A stretch of 48,990 nt of DNA from Myxococcaceae bacterium (GCA_004297725.1 SCUS01000027.1:1-48990); one strand, 5' to 3'; counted from the first letter of the stretch, positions 6,714-14,322 are shown. A program made the numbers and translations. Notes: generated from the sequence alone by a model not told the origin.

Positions 6714-6994
6714 CGGCGGGCCTTCTTCCCGGACGGCCCGCCGGTGCGCTTCTTGTCCTGCCAGCGGGCCGCGTACGGGCAGCTGACGGCGTGGTGGAGG
6801 TACAGCTGCTGTCCGCGGGCGCGTGCCGCCTCGGCGGGCCTGGGGCCGAGGACGCCGTACTTGCCGCCGAGCTGGATGACGTTGCCGCGCTGGGGGTCGG
6901 GGTCGACGTCGACGGGCATGTTGGCGCCGGTCTTGGCCATCTGGACCCAGCGGATGGGGGCGGAGCAGTAGTTGCACTGGTCGGCGGGGGTCAC
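6710..6994 (-). CDS. Small zinc-knuckle protein of actinophage type
   Basis: 94 residues. CNYCSAPIRWV at the start, then KTGANMPVDVDPDP, GNVIQL and a late LYLHHAVSCP. This order is typical of a widespread small actinophage protein with a Cys-x2-Cys-x-A-P-I/V-x-W motif, function unknown. The C-terminus is Lys/Arg-rich. GTG start in GTGA overlap. Confidence 0.7.
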   Translation of the reverse strand: MTPADQCNYCSAPIRWVQMAKTGANMPVDVDPDPQRGNVIQLGGKYGVLGPRPAEAARARGQQLYLHHAVSCPYAARWQDKKRTGGPSGKKARR

Positions 6995-7206
6995 GGCGCG
7001 ACCTCGGTGACGGGGCCCCAGCGGCGGACGAGTTCGGCCCAGTCGAGGTAGGTCTTGCCGCCGTCCTTGTAGCCCTTCCACTCGCCCTGGTGCGTGCGAC
7101 CCCACTGGGGTGAGCACCCGTCGCAGTCGCCGTCGGTGCCGTCGTGGACGCCCGTGACGGCATCGGGCTCGGGGGCGCCGATGTCCCAGGCGCGGGGCGC
7201 GCTCAC
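6991..7206 (-). CDS. Hypothetical small protein
   Basis: 71 residues, acidic N-terminal half (DGTDGDCDGC) and aromatic-rich C-terminal half (GEWKGYKDGGKTYLDW). GTG start overlapping the upstream stop. No family recognised. Confidence 0.58.
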   Translation of the reverse strand: MSAPRAWDIGAPEPDAVTGVHDGTDGDCDGCSPQWGRTHQGEWKGYKDGGKTYLDWAELVRRWGPVTEVAP

Positions 7207-7385
7207 GTTCGCACCTCTGTGCCGCGACGCCCCTTGACGACGAGTGTGTGCGTGCCGCTGGCGACGTTGGCCTGGACGCTGGCGCGGTAGCAGGTGCCGT
7301 CCGTGATGAGCACGTAGTCGTTCTCGATCACCACGGTCTGGCTCTCGCCGCTCTCGGTGTCACGGCAGGTGACCTCGGTGCTCAC
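7203..7385 (-). CDS. Hypothetical small beta-rich protein
   Basis: 60 residues, alternating beta pattern (QTVVIENDYVLITDGTCYRASV, THTLVVKGRRG). GTG start in a GTGA overlap. No family recognised. Confidence 0.6.
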   Translation of the reverse strand: MSTEVTCRDTESGESQTVVIENDYVLITDGTCYRASVQANVASGTHTLVVKGRRGTEVRT

Positions 7386-7648
7386 GTCGTCCCTCGCCGT
7401 CTCCCGGCCTGCCTGCTCGGGCACGTCGGCGTGCAGTCCTGCCGCGAGCAGCCCCGCTTCACACCGCTGCGGGCGTGCTGCCACGCGTAGACGTGCCGGT
7501 TCGGCACGACGTCGTTGCGGAGGGTCTTGAGGTAGTAGCCGGGCCAGCCGGTGAGCTCCTCGGGGATGGCGCGGCCGGGGCGGACGTCGAGGGGGAACGT
7601 GATGCTGTCGTGGGGGCCGGCGTACAGCTCGACGGTGACGGTGGTCAT
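7382..7648 (-). CDS. Hypothetical protein
   Basis: 88 residues. Beta-like N-terminus (TTVTVELYAGPHDSITFPL) and a Cys cluster near the C-terminus (GCSRQDCTPTC). ATG start overlaps the upstream TGA (TGATG). Confidence 0.6.
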   Translation of the reverse strand: MTTVTVELYAGPHDSITFPLDVRPGRAIPEELTGWPGYYLKTLRNDVVPNRHVYAWQHARSGVKRGCSRQDCTPTCPSRQAGRRRGTT

Positions 7649-7923
7649 CAGACACCGTCCGCAGGGACGAGGACCGGGAAGCGGCGCAGCGGCACGGTGT
7701 AGGTGAACTGTGCGGGCTTGTCGGCGTCCCGGTCGTAGTACTTCTGGCCCTTGTCGTTGAGCCGGTACTCGACGATGTCGAGGAACACACCGAGGTCGGG
7801 GCCGATGCGGATCGTGGTCTCGAAGACGTTGTTGGCCACCGCGCCATGGTCGGCGAGCCAGGCGCGGGCCTCGTCGCGGTTGACCATGTGCAGCGCGGGC
7901 GGCACGAGATGCCGGTCGCTCAC
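7648..7923 (-). CDS. Hypothetical protein
   Basis: 91 residues, GTG start in GTGA overlap. Contains DEARAWLADHGAVANN and a beta segment (GVFLDIVEYRLND). Family not recognised. Confidence 0.6.
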   Translation of the reverse strand: MSDRHLVPPALHMVNRDEARAWLADHGAVANNVFETTIRIGPDLGVFLDIVEYRLNDKGQKYYDRDADKPAQFTYTVPLRRFPVLVPADGV

Positions 7924-8135
7924 GACTCGCCCCCGGCGGCGGCCTTCCAGTCGTCCAGCTCGTCGTCGTCGCCGACGCGGGCGTAGGACTGGAGCGCGGT
8001 CGCGCCGGCGAGCGCGAGCGTGGCGTGGACCTGGGCGAGGCCGATCAGCTCGGCCGCCTCCGTGCCGTCACGCGGCGCCCGGGCGACGAGCCCGAGCAGC
8101 CGCTCGGACTCCCGGTAGTTGTCGACTGCGCTCAT
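7920..8135 (-). CDS. Small helical hypothetical protein
   Basis: 71 residues, helical (YRESERLLGLVAR, ELIGLAQVHATLALAGAT), acidic C-terminus. ATG start overlaps the upstream stop. The pattern is common among small actinophage early proteins; function unknown. Confidence 0.62.
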   Translation of the reverse strand: MSAVDNYRESERLLGLVARAPRDGTEAAELIGLAQVHATLALAGATALQSYARVGDDDELDDWKAAAGGES

Positions 8136-8425
8136 CGGGCGTCTCCGCCGATCGTGGTGTCGTCGTCCTCGAACGGCAGCTGCTCGTCCTTCGGCGCCGC
8201 CGTGATCTCGCCCAGCTCGACCTCGACGACCCGCATCCCGACGACGGGCCGCTGCTCGCCGTCCGCGCGCTTCTCGGTGCCGAGCTGCACGCACTCGGCG
8301 AGCCCGGAGAACCGCATCAGGTCACCGAGTGCGATGTCGGGGGTCATCGCGGCGGCCTGCATGCCGCGGAACTTGACGTACCCCTCGGGGGTGCTGTCGG
8401 GGGTGGGTGTGGTGCCTACGGGCAT
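8132..8425 (-). CDS. Hypothetical protein next to recT-like gene
   Basis: 97 residues, ATG with AGGAG 7 bases upstream. Central segment LMRFSGLAECVQLGTEKRADG then VVGMRVVEVELGEI is beta-like. Position suggests a role with the recombination genes, but no family is recognised. Confidence 0.62.
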   Translation of the reverse strand: MPVGTTPTPDSTPEGYVKFRGMQAAAMTPDIALGDLMRFSGLAECVQLGTEKRADGEQRPVVGMRVVEVELGEITAAPKDEQLPFEDDDTTIGGDAR

Positions 8426-8427
8426 GG

Positions 8428-8634
8428 TCAGGCTCCTGTCTCGGCCGTCGGGGCGGCCGTGGTGGTGGGTCGGTGCTTGGGGCAGCGCTCGGGGCGCACA
8501 GACCAGCCGCGCTCAGCGGCGGCGTCACGGGCCTCGACCGGGCCGACGACGGGCAGCATCAGCACGCTGTCGCACGTGGTGTCGCTGTCGCGGTGGTCGC
8601 ACTCGACGGCGGCGGCGCTCACGAGGCGGATCAC
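8428..8634 (-). CDS. Hypothetical small Cys/His protein
   Basis: 68 residues with CDHRDSDTTC and a later CPKH, a possible zinc site. Contains the recurrent actinophage segment ARDAAAERGWSV. GTG start in a GTGA overlap with the RecT-like gene. Confidence 0.6.
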   Translation of the reverse strand: MIRLVSAAAVECDHRDSDTTCDSVLMLPVVGPVEARDAAAERGWSVRPERCPKHRPTTTAAPTAETGA

Positions 8635-9743
8635 GACTCGCCCGCCGCGTCGTCGTCGGCCGCGGCCTGCTCGGCCGCGATCGCCTTCTCCGACTCGGCC
8701 AGGTCGTGCTCGTTGAGCAGGTGCGCCGCGGCGCCGGCCAGCCCGTCCGGGTGGCCCGACGCCTTCAGGGCCTCCAGCGCGTCGATGATCACGCCCGCGT
8801 CGGCGACCGTCAGACCGGCCGAGGTATCCAGTTCCCGCTGCAGCAGCAGCCCGGTCAGCTTCAGGCGCTCGTCGCGGTCGGTGCACTCGGCCTCGTTGAA
8901 CAGCGCGTGCATCATCCGGTTCTGCGCCGTCGTCGACTTCCGGTTCGGATCCCCGCGCTCGTCGTCCGCGTGCGGCTCGTCGTAGCCGTCCTCGCCCGGC
9001 AGCGGCGGCCCCGCGGGGGACACAGCGGGGGCCGCCGGTGCGGGCGCCGCGGCGGCCCCACCACGAGCCGGCGCGGACGTCTTGGTGGCGCGCGGCTTGC
9101 GCTGCACCGTGCGGGCCGGGGCCGGGGCCGACGCCTCGGCGTCCGGAGCGGGCGCGTCGAGGGCGACGGGGACGAACGCGACCTCGTCCTCCAGCTCGTC
9201 GACGCTCGGGATGCCCGCGATGCAGTCGGCGAACTTCCGGCGGCACAGCCGCGACGTTGCGCGTGCGACCAGCTTGTCCTCAGGGTATCCGCCAAGATCG
9301 ATCTTGGCCCTACGCGCCTGGTCAGCCGTGAACGACACCGTCAGCCACTCGGACTCGCCGCGACGACGGCCCTTCACCGTGACGCGGGAGTCGCTGGTCT
9401 CGAGGTACTCGATCTCGTGGCCGGCGGCGAGGACCTGGGCGCGCATCAGCTCGGCGCTCATGCCGGGCTTGCCCTTCACGATGTGCAGGTGGCGCAGCGA
9501 CATCATCGGCGGCAGGTTCATCTCCCGGCCGGACAGGATGATCGCCGCCACCGCGGCGGGCTTGCGTCGGATCGCGTCGGGGACGAGCTCGGTGTCGGCG
9601 ATGTACTCGGCGAGCTTCGCGACGTCGGCCATGACGCGGATCCACCCGTCGAGCGGGTCCTGGGCGGGGTCGCGCTGGACGAGCGTGGCGGTGCCGGCCA
9701 CAGGGACGGGCGTGGCGCCGCGGTAGTGCTCGATCTCGGTCAT
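8631..9743 (-). CDS. RecT-like single-strand annealing protein
   Basis: 370 residues. Residues about 30-180 show the RecT pattern: VMADVAKLAEYIADTELVP, AAIILSGREMNLPPMMSLRHLHIVKGKPGMSAELMRA split by the conserved Pro-Pro, then ARRAKIDLGGYPEDKLVARA and CRRKFADCIAG. An Ala/Pro-rich linker leads to an extra C-terminal helical domain of about 110 residues. RecT proteins anneal single strands exposed by a partner exonuclease, which is encoded by the preceding, overlapping gene (ATGA). Together they form a phage recombination pair. Confidence 0.85.
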   Translation of the reverse strand: MTEIEHYRGATPVPVAGTATLVQRDPAQDPLDGWIRVMADVAKLAEYIADTELVPDAIRRKPAAVAAIILSGREMNLPPMMSLRHLHIVKGKPGMSAELMRAQVLAAGHEIEYLETSDSRVTVKGRRRGESEWLTVSFTADQARRAKIDLGGYPEDKLVARATSRLCRRKFADCIAGIPSVDELEDEVAFVPVALDAPAPDAEASAPAPARTVQRKPRATKTSAPARGGAAAAPAPAAPAVSPAGPPLPGEDGYDEPHADDERGDPNRKSTTAQNRMMHALFNEAECTDRDERLKLTGLLLQRELDTSAGLTVADAGVIIDALEALKASGHPDGLAGAAAHLLNEHDLAESEKAIAAEQAAADDDAAGES

Positions 9744-10654
9744 GCGGGCTGGGTCTCCTTGCTGCGGCGGCGGCGGGTGGTGGTGGGCGCGGGCTCGGTG
9801 TCGGCGACCTCGAGGCGGCGCCGCTTGAGCCGGCGGCCGGGGGTGAGCTCGTCGCCGACGTAGCTCTTCGAGGTCTCGGTGACCGCGTGCTGGACCTCGC
9901 GGACGTAGAGGAACTCGCGCAGCTGCTCGGGTCCGGCGACGAGGGGGCGCATGCCGTAGTCGTCGGCGCGGATGTGCAGGGCGAACGCGAAGTCGAACTC
10001 GGGCATGGGCTGTTCGTCACCGTCGGCGTCGACGTAGACGTCGGCGTAGCGGTAGGCGCACACCTGCCAGGCGGTCTCGGGGAAGATCCCGGAGCGGCTG
10101 GTCTTGATGTCGCCGATGGCGCGCACGGGCCGGTCGAGCTCGAGGAGCTGCGGCATGTGGAGCTGCTCGGCGAGGCGGGCGATGACGGCGGGGTCGGCGA
10201 ACTCGACGCCGAGGTCGCAGGTGCCGGCGTAGCCGTAGCGATGCGACATGATCACGGCTTCGACGAGGAGGGGTTCGGGCTGCCAGTCGTCGACGAAGCT
10301 GATGTAGGACTCGACGTGGCCGGCGATGTCGTCGGGGAGTTCGATCTCGTCGCCTTCGAGGTAGCGCTGGGCGGCGTTGTGGACCTCGGTGCCGCGGTTG
10401 GCGGCGGTGTCGCGGTCCTCGTAGCGGGCCTTCTTGAGGGCGGCGAGCCGGGCGGCGGGCTTCATGGCAGCGAGCTCGTCCCAGCGGTCGACGGCGGCGT
10501 CGGCGGTGGCGTTGGCGGCCCAGTTGATGAGGGCGTCCTTGGGGAGGGCCTTAAGGATGGTGGTGACGCCGGGGACCTTGAGGCCGTTGGCGTCGACGTA
10601 GGAGTGGCCGCGTCCTCGGTTGACGCGCTTGATGGGGCCGACGTACTGGCTCAT
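9740..10654 (-). CDS. PD-(D/E)XK exonuclease (Cas4/RecB-like), partner of RecT
   Basis: 304 residues with the full RecB-nuclease set: H92 in RGTEVHN, D147 in AGTCDLGV, D182-I-K184 in GDIKTSRSG, and the Q197-x3-Y201 motif (QVCAY). These enzymes degrade one DNA strand from an end to give substrates for annealing. ATG overlaps the upstream stop and the stop overlaps recT, arguing for coupled synthesis. C-terminal 25 residues are basic and probably disordered. Confidence 0.88.
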   Translation of the reverse strand: MSQYVGPIKRVNRGRGHSYVDANGLKVPGVTTILKALPKDALINWAANATADAAVDRWDELAAMKPAARLAALKKARYEDRDTAANRGTEVHNAAQRYLEGDEIELPDDIAGHVESYISFVDDWQPEPLLVEAVIMSHRYGYAGTCDLGVEFADPAVIARLAEQLHMPQLLELDRPVRAIGDIKTSRSGIFPETAWQVCAYRYADVYVDADGDEQPMPEFDFAFALHIRADDYGMRPLVAGPEQLREFLYVREVQHAVTETSKSYVGDELTPGRRLKRRRLEVADTEPAPTTTRRRRSKETQPA

Positions 10655-11016
10655 CGGGTGAGCTCCTTCATCAGCCGGGCCGCGTCCTCGGCCGGGAGCG
10701 ACCCGGTACTGCCGTCGGGGCGGGTCCGTCCGGTGATGACGACGTTCCCGCGGATCGACCACCCGTCAGAGCGCATGAGGAGTCGGTCGACGCGAGGGTT
10801 GGGCCGCTGCGGCGGGTCGGACACGGCGCCTTCCTCATCGACCCAGAGCGAGCAGCTGGGGCCGGTGACGTGCTCGACGTAATTGCAGTCGATGCGGCGT
10901 CGGAGGTCGGCGAGACCGGAGTCTCCGGTATCGGCGATGACGATCTCGTGGACGGGCAGGTCGGGGTCGGCGGGCACGAGGAGCGCGCGGTAGCCCTCGG
11001 TGGTGGACAGGGTCAT
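10651..11016 (-). CDS. DUF3846-like protein
   Basis: 121 residues. The order YRALLVPADPDLP, DLRRRIDCNYVEHV, SLWVDEEGAVSDPPQRPNPR and RGNVVITG fits the DUF3846 pattern seen in phages and plasmids of Gram-positives. Function unknown. ATG overlaps the preceding stop. Confidence 0.68.
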   Translation of the reverse strand: MTLSTTEGYRALLVPADPDLPVHEIVIADTGDSGLADLRRRIDCNYVEHVTGPSCSLWVDEEGAVSDPPQRPNPRVDRLLMRSDGWSIRGNVVITGRTRPDGSTGSLPAEDAARLMKELTR

Positions 11017-11390
11017 CGGAGCCTCCAGGGCAGTAGCCGGCGCCGTCTCGGGGGCGCGGGCGGGGTGGGTGTGAGCTGCACGAGCCGCCGCACGAGCGCG
11101 GTGTCGTCGAGCCACACGTGCGGGTCGAGCGCGCGGAGGTAGGCGGTCTCGTCGCCGAACTCGCGGTCGGTGAGTCCGCCGCGCCGGTAGAGCCGTCCGA
11201 GGGTGTCGAGCTGCCGGGTGTGGAAGAACTCGGCGTGCGCGCGCAGGTAGGTGAGGGTGCGGCGGCGGTGGTCGGGGCTCATGTCGTCGAGGCGGATGCG
11301 GACGAGTTGGCCGCCGTCGGTCCAGGTGGCCCAGTGGTCGGCTTGGTGGAGGAGGTGGGCGAAGCCGGGTTCGGCGAGGGCGGGGGTCAC
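11013..11390 (-). CDS. Hypothetical protein
   Basis: 125 residues, GTG in GTGA overlap. Helical, His/Arg-rich centre (DHRRRTLTYLRAHAEFFHTR), with a very basic C-terminus (PPRRRRLLPWRLR). No family recognised. Confidence 0.6.
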   Translation of the reverse strand: MTPALAEPGFAHLLHQADHWATWTDGGQLVRIRLDDMSPDHRRRTLTYLRAHAEFFHTRQLDTLGRLYRRGGLTDREFGDETAYLRALDPHVWLDDTALVRRLVQLTPTPPAPPRRRRLLPWRLR

Positions 11391-11599
11391 GACCGGTTCC
11401 GCGTGTCGGGGACGGACCACCAGGTGACGGTGATCGTGACGCCGACGTAGCCGATGACGACGCCCGTGAGACCGCCCAGGATGTTCCCTGCGACGTCGCC
11501 GAGCATCGAGACGAGCCAGGCGCCGACGAGGACGCTGATGATGACGATGGCCACCACGACCAGCAGTAGGCGCGGCCAGGACGTTCGGGTGGGGATCAC
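11387..11599 (-). CDS. Small membrane protein, two helices
   Basis: 70 residues. Hydrophobic segments at about 11-31 (LLLVVVAIVIISVLVGAWLV) and 38-58 (NILGGLTGVVIGYVGVTITV). The GTG in the GTGA overlap at 11599 is preferred over the longer frame, whose first 16 residues are low-complexity. Function unknown. Confidence 0.65.
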   Translation of the reverse strand: MIPTRTSWPRLLLVVVAIVIISVLVGAWLVSMLGDVAGNILGGLTGVVIGYVGVTITVTWWSVPDTRNRS

Positions 11600-11823
11600 T
11601 GGCTGGCTCCACTGGCTCGGAGGATGCGGACGGTCTTGCAGGGCCACTCGGCGCCGTCTTCGGCGCAGATGCCGTCGGCGTGGTGGTGGAGTGCGGCGAT
11701 CCCGGCGACGAGGGTGTGGCGTGCGGCGAAGACGTCGATGCAGCGTTCCTCGGAGAAGTGGAGGGGGAAGACGGCTTCGTCGGTGAACACGTTGCGGCGG
11801 ACGGGGTCGAACAGGATGGTCAC
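11596..11823 (-). CDS. Hypothetical protein
   Basis: 75 residues, GTG in a GTGA overlap. Contains a His-rich stretch (AGIAALHHHADGICAEDGAEWPC) with two Cys, suggesting metal binding; this gene class is common in actinophage early regions. Function unknown. Confidence 0.6.
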   Translation of the reverse strand: MTILFDPVRRNVFTDEAVFPLHFSEERCIDVFAARHTLVAGIAALHHHADGICAEDGAEWPCKTVRILRASGASQ

Positions 11824-11990
11824 GGCTGGACCACCACCGGCAGGGGCTCGGTGATCTGGGCGTCCCACTGGTCGATGTCCCAGCCGGGGTCGCCGGGCTG
11901 CGGCGTGTCGATGCCCGTGTACTCGTTCGGCTCGGGGTCGATCTCGTCGCCGTACTGCTGTGCTCTCGCGACGATGTCGGCGTCCTTCAC
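11820..11990 (-). CDS. Very small acidic protein
   Basis: 56 residues, strongly acidic with DIVARAQQYGDEIDPEPNEY and a Trp-rich end (PGWDIDQWDAQ). Both ends are in GTGA overlaps (stop at 11820, start at 11990), the same coupling as its neighbours, which supports it despite its size. Confidence 0.62.
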   Translation of the reverse strand: MKDADIVARAQQYGDEIDPEPNEYTGIDTPQPGDPGWDIDQWDAQITEPLPVVVQP

Positions 11991-12193
11991 GACCGCGCCC
12001 CATCCGTGTCGAGCAGCCCGCCGGCGGCGACGTACCGGGCAGTGGTCTCGGCGACCAGCTCCGGGAACGCGACGCCGAGCCGGGCCCGGTTGGTGCTGTC
12101 CGCCTTCATGACCGCCGCCATGACGAGCGCGTCGAACGGCGGGTCGGACGCGGCCAGCTGGGTCGCGACGCGGTAGTCGAACAGGCCGCTCAC
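11987..12193 (-). CDS. Hypothetical small protein
   Basis: 68 residues, helical (FDALVMAAVMKADSTNRARLGVAF split by the loop), ATG overlapping the upstream stop. No family recognised. Confidence 0.62.
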   Translation of the reverse strand: MSGLFDYRVATQLAASDPPFDALVMAAVMKADSTNRARLGVAFPELVAETTARYVAAGGLLDTDGARS

Positions 12194-12516
12194 GAGCGCG
12201 CCCCGATCAGGTTCAGCAGCAGCGACGGGATGCCCGCGCGCCGCTCATCACGCGGCGCACCGACCGGCGCGTAGACGATCGAGTGCGTCTCGTTCGTGCG
12301 CTCCCCGAGCCGGTGCCGGGGCGCCTTCCGGGTGGAGCAGTACTGCTCGATGGTGTCCGCGGCGACGAGCGCCTGCCGGTGCTTGATCCGCTCGATGATG
12401 TTGTCGGGGGCCTCGGCGGCGGCGGCCTGGACGGCGGCACGCGGCGTGGGTGAGGGCACGAGCGGCAGTTCTCCCGTGGGGGTCGCGTTGCTGGCCGTAG
12501 CCTGATCAGTGGTCAA
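12190..12516 (-). CDS. Hypothetical protein
   Basis: 108 residues. Includes EAPDNIIERIKHRQALVAADTIEQYC and a basic region RKAPRHRLGERTNE. The start is uncertain: TTG at 12516 has GAGGAAG upstream at usable spacing, while GTG at 12525 lies directly against that site. Function unknown. Confidence 0.58.
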   Translation of the reverse strand: MTTDQATASNATPTGELPLVPSPTPRAAVQAAAAEAPDNIIERIKHRQALVAADTIEQYCSTRKAPRHRLGERTNETHSIVYAPVGAPRDERRAGIPSLLLNLIGARS

Positions 12517-12539
12517 GAGGGTCACTTCCTCGTGATCGG

Positions 12540-12573
12540 GCGGGACCGGGCGTGTGGTGGCGGCCGGTCCCGC
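12540..12573. terminator. Inverted repeat between early genes
   Basis: GCGGGACCGG and CCGGTCCCGC form a perfect 10-bp stem with a 14-base spacer, in the 62-base gap between two leftward genes. No T tract. It may attenuate or stabilise the long early transcript rather than stop it. Confidence 0.4.
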
Positions 12574-12578
12574 TGCTG

Positions 12579-12896
12579 TTACTTGCTGGGGATGTGGGAG
12601 CGGTCCTGCGGCGGGCCGAGCAGGCACCACGCCATCGCGGCGAGCACGAACCAGCCGGCCACCCAGAGCGCGCGCTCCCCGGTGATGACGGTCGTGGCGG
12701 CGACGGCGACGACGAGGCCGCCGAGGGTGAAGCCGACGACGTTCGGACGGGCCGGGTAGATGACGCGGTCGAGCAGGGTGCGGCGCGGGACGCCGGCGGC
12801 CTCGTCGCGGCACGAGCCGCACACCGACGCGGTTCCGGCGCGGTGCCGGTCGGCGTGGATCTGCTGGGCGCGTGTCTCCAGCTCGTCGGGGGTCAT
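12579..12896 (-). CDS. Small membrane protein with N-terminal Cys pair
   Basis: 105 residues. N-terminal MTPDELETRAQQIHADRH, then CGSC, then two transmembrane helices (VVGFTLGGLVVAVAATTVI and ALWVAGWFVLAAMAWCLLG). ATG overlaps the stop of the 40-residue membrane gene. Function unknown. Confidence 0.65.
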   Translation of the reverse strand: MTPDELETRAQQIHADRHRAGTASVCGSCRDEAAGVPRRTLLDRVIYPARPNVVGFTLGGLVVAVAATTVITGERALWVAGWFVLAAMAWCLLGPPQDRSHIPSK

Positions 12897-13015
12897 CGGG
12901 GCGGCTGTTGTTCGGCGTGCCGGATGACGCGGCTGATGATGAGGCTGACGACGATGGACGTGGCGAGCCATGTGGTGGCGGCGCCGAGGATGAGCAGGTC
13001 GGCCAGGTCGATCAC
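12893..13015 (-). CDS. Tiny single-helix membrane protein
   Basis: 40 residues; GTG at 13015 overlaps the GIY-YIG stop (GTGA) and its own stop overlaps the next ATG (ATGA). A helix of about 25 hydrophobic residues (LLILGAATTWLATSIVVSLI) is followed by a short basic tail. Easily missed because of length, but double coupling supports it. Function unknown. Confidence 0.6.
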   Translation of the reverse strand: MIDLADLLILGAATTWLATSIVVSLIISRVIRHAEQQPPR

Positions 13016-13506
13016 GACGCAACCTCCGACGACCCGGTCAGTCGCTCGTGCGCGGCCAGCCACGTGACGCTGAGGTCGTCACGCCCGAGGCGGTTCGAGG
13101 CAAGCAGGGCAGCTCGACTTCGCGCGACGCTGAACGCGATCTCGAAGTACTCGCGGCCGGCAACCAGTCGGCCGTGGCGAGCGCAGAACTCGATCAGCTC
13201 GCGCTCTGTGGTCGAAGAGGCGAAGTGCTCCCGGGACACCCAGGTCGCATGGATGCCGCCGCCGTGGACGCGAGCGAGCGCGGCGTGCTGGGCGATGCGG
13301 GCGTCCGGACGTCCGGAGCGGCCAACCTTCACGACGCCGCTGATGAACTCCACGACGTAGAGGTGTCCAACTGCCAGCTGGGCTTCCATCTGTCGGGCGT
13401 CGTCGGCCACTTCGCGCTGCCAGGTGACGTAGTCGGGGTGGTCTTCCGGGAGGTACGGCCTGGTGTCCCAGGCCTTCTCCTGGCGGATGTACTGGGTGGT
13501 CTTCAC
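13012..13506 (-). CDS. GIY-YIG-like (T5orf172/MUG113-type) protein
   Basis: 164 residues. LYVVEFISGVVKVGRSGRP followed by DARIAQHAAL matches the strand-strand-helix of the MUG113/T5orf172 branch of the GIY-YIG superfamily, and TERELIEFCARHGRLVAGREYF supplies the later Glu-containing helix. Such phage proteins are putative nucleases. GTG start in a GTGA overlap is preferred to the longer arginine-rich frame. Confidence 0.75.
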   Translation of the reverse strand: MKTTQYIRQEKAWDTRPYLPEDHPDYVTWQREVADDARQMEAQLAVGHLYVVEFISGVVKVGRSGRPDARIAQHAALARVHGGGIHATWVSREHFASSTTERELIEFCARHGRLVAGREYFEIAFSVARSRAALLASNRLGRDDLSVTWLAAHERLTGSSEVAS

Positions 13507-13709
13507 GACGCGGCCCTGACAGGCGGCGCGGCGACGGACTCGCCGAGCCACGTGGCGATCGTTCGGTCGCTGACGTCGACGGCGCCGTTCGTCGCGTCGA
13601 GCAAGTCCATGGAGAGGCGGCGGTAGCTGCGGGGTCTGCGCTCGCGAAGCCAGTCCTCGACCGGCTGGTCAAGGAGATGGTCGGCGAGCGCCTGCTTCGG
13701 TGTGCGCAT
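13503..13709 (-). CDS. First gene of leftward early operon, probable HTH protein
   Basis: 68 residues. DHLLDQPVEDWLRERRP then SYRRLSMDLLDATNGAVDVSDRTIATWLGE, the latter with an HTH-like DVSDRTIATWL ending. It is the first leftward gene from the divergent region with the repressor, so it may be a Cro-like or early regulator. ATG lies about 9-11 bases beyond a TAGTCT -10-like box, so the message may be leaderless. Confidence 0.68.
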   Translation of the reverse strand: MRTPKQALADHLLDQPVEDWLRERRPRSYRRLSMDLLDATNGAVDVSDRTIATWLGESVAAPPVRAAS

Positions 13710-13716
13710 GGTGCGG

Positions 13717-13731
13717 CAGACTAGCAGTCTG
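13717..13731. promoter_or_regulatory. Palindromic candidate operator at repressor/early divergent region
   Basis: CAGACT-AGC-AGTCTG is a perfect 6+6 inverted repeat overlapping the presumed -10 (TAGTCT, 13723-13718 on the minus strand) of the leftward operon. Two direct GAAGCTGG repeats follow (13733, 13746). On the plus strand TACGCT (13803-13808) would start a leaderless repressor message at 13816. Probable immunity switch; no strong -35 boxes seen. Confidence 0.55.
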
Positions 13732-13815
13732 AGAAGCTGGACGCGGAAGCTGGTTCTCTAGCCTATTCGGGTGGTCTACGCGAAGCCCCTTCCGAAATGA
13801 CTTACGCTCAGTCTC

Positions 13816-14322
13816 GTGACCAGCGCAGAGACGACCCGCACCCTCGTGGCCGGACGCCTACTCGACGTCGACCGCGCAGCCAAGACCAACGACACCGTTC
13901 GTCGCACCGTGAAGGCCCTGCACGGGTTCTACGGCGTGCCGGTCGAGGAGCTGGCCCGCGCCGTCGGAATCTCCCGGGCCACAATGTTCACTCGACTCAA
14001 CGGCAAAACCGACTTCAGCATCGGCGAGGTCGCCGTTCTGGCAGACCTATTCGAATGCTCCCTTGACGACTTACACAAGGGCACGCTCAACCTCCAGACC
14101 CCACCGGAGAACGGCCCCTACAGCCGCACGCGCCGCGCCGCTAGCGTTCATTCACTGGAGTGTGAAGCGGACCGGGTAACCGGATCGCCCCTGCTCACGC
14201 TCGTACCCGACCTCGACACCCGCTGTCCAGTTGTGCCCAACACGGCATCCGATCAAGACGCCGCAGAGGTCCCCCACCGGGCGAACCCTGATCGGACCAG
14301 CCACCTTGCACCGGTCGCCTAA
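13816..14322 (+). CDS. Cro/CI-type HTH repressor (probable immunity repressor)
   Basis: 168 residues. The helix-turn-helix VEELARAVGISRATMFTRLNG followed by IGEVAVLADLFECSLDDL is the XRE/CI pattern, ending near residue 85; the rest is Pro/Arg-rich without a recognisable protease domain. Divergent from the early operon and upstream of the integrase, the normal place for a lysogeny repressor. GTG start agrees with a TACGCT -10 placing the transcript start there. No ribosome site, so probably leaderless. Confidence 0.82.
   Translation: MTSAETTRTLVAGRLLDVDRAAKTNDTVRRTVKALHGFYGVPVEELARAVGISRATMFTRLNGKTDFSIGEVAVLADLFECSLDDLHKGTLNLQTPPENGPYSRTRRAASVHSLECEADRVTGSPLLTLVPDLDTRCPVVPNTASDQDAAEVPHRANPDRTSHLAPVA

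Noticed and set aside
11013..11612. Longer version of the 11013-11390 gene starting at 11612
   Set aside because: The added N-terminus is Arg/His-rich shadow of the 11387-11599 membrane gene; the GTGA start at 11390 fits the operon pattern.
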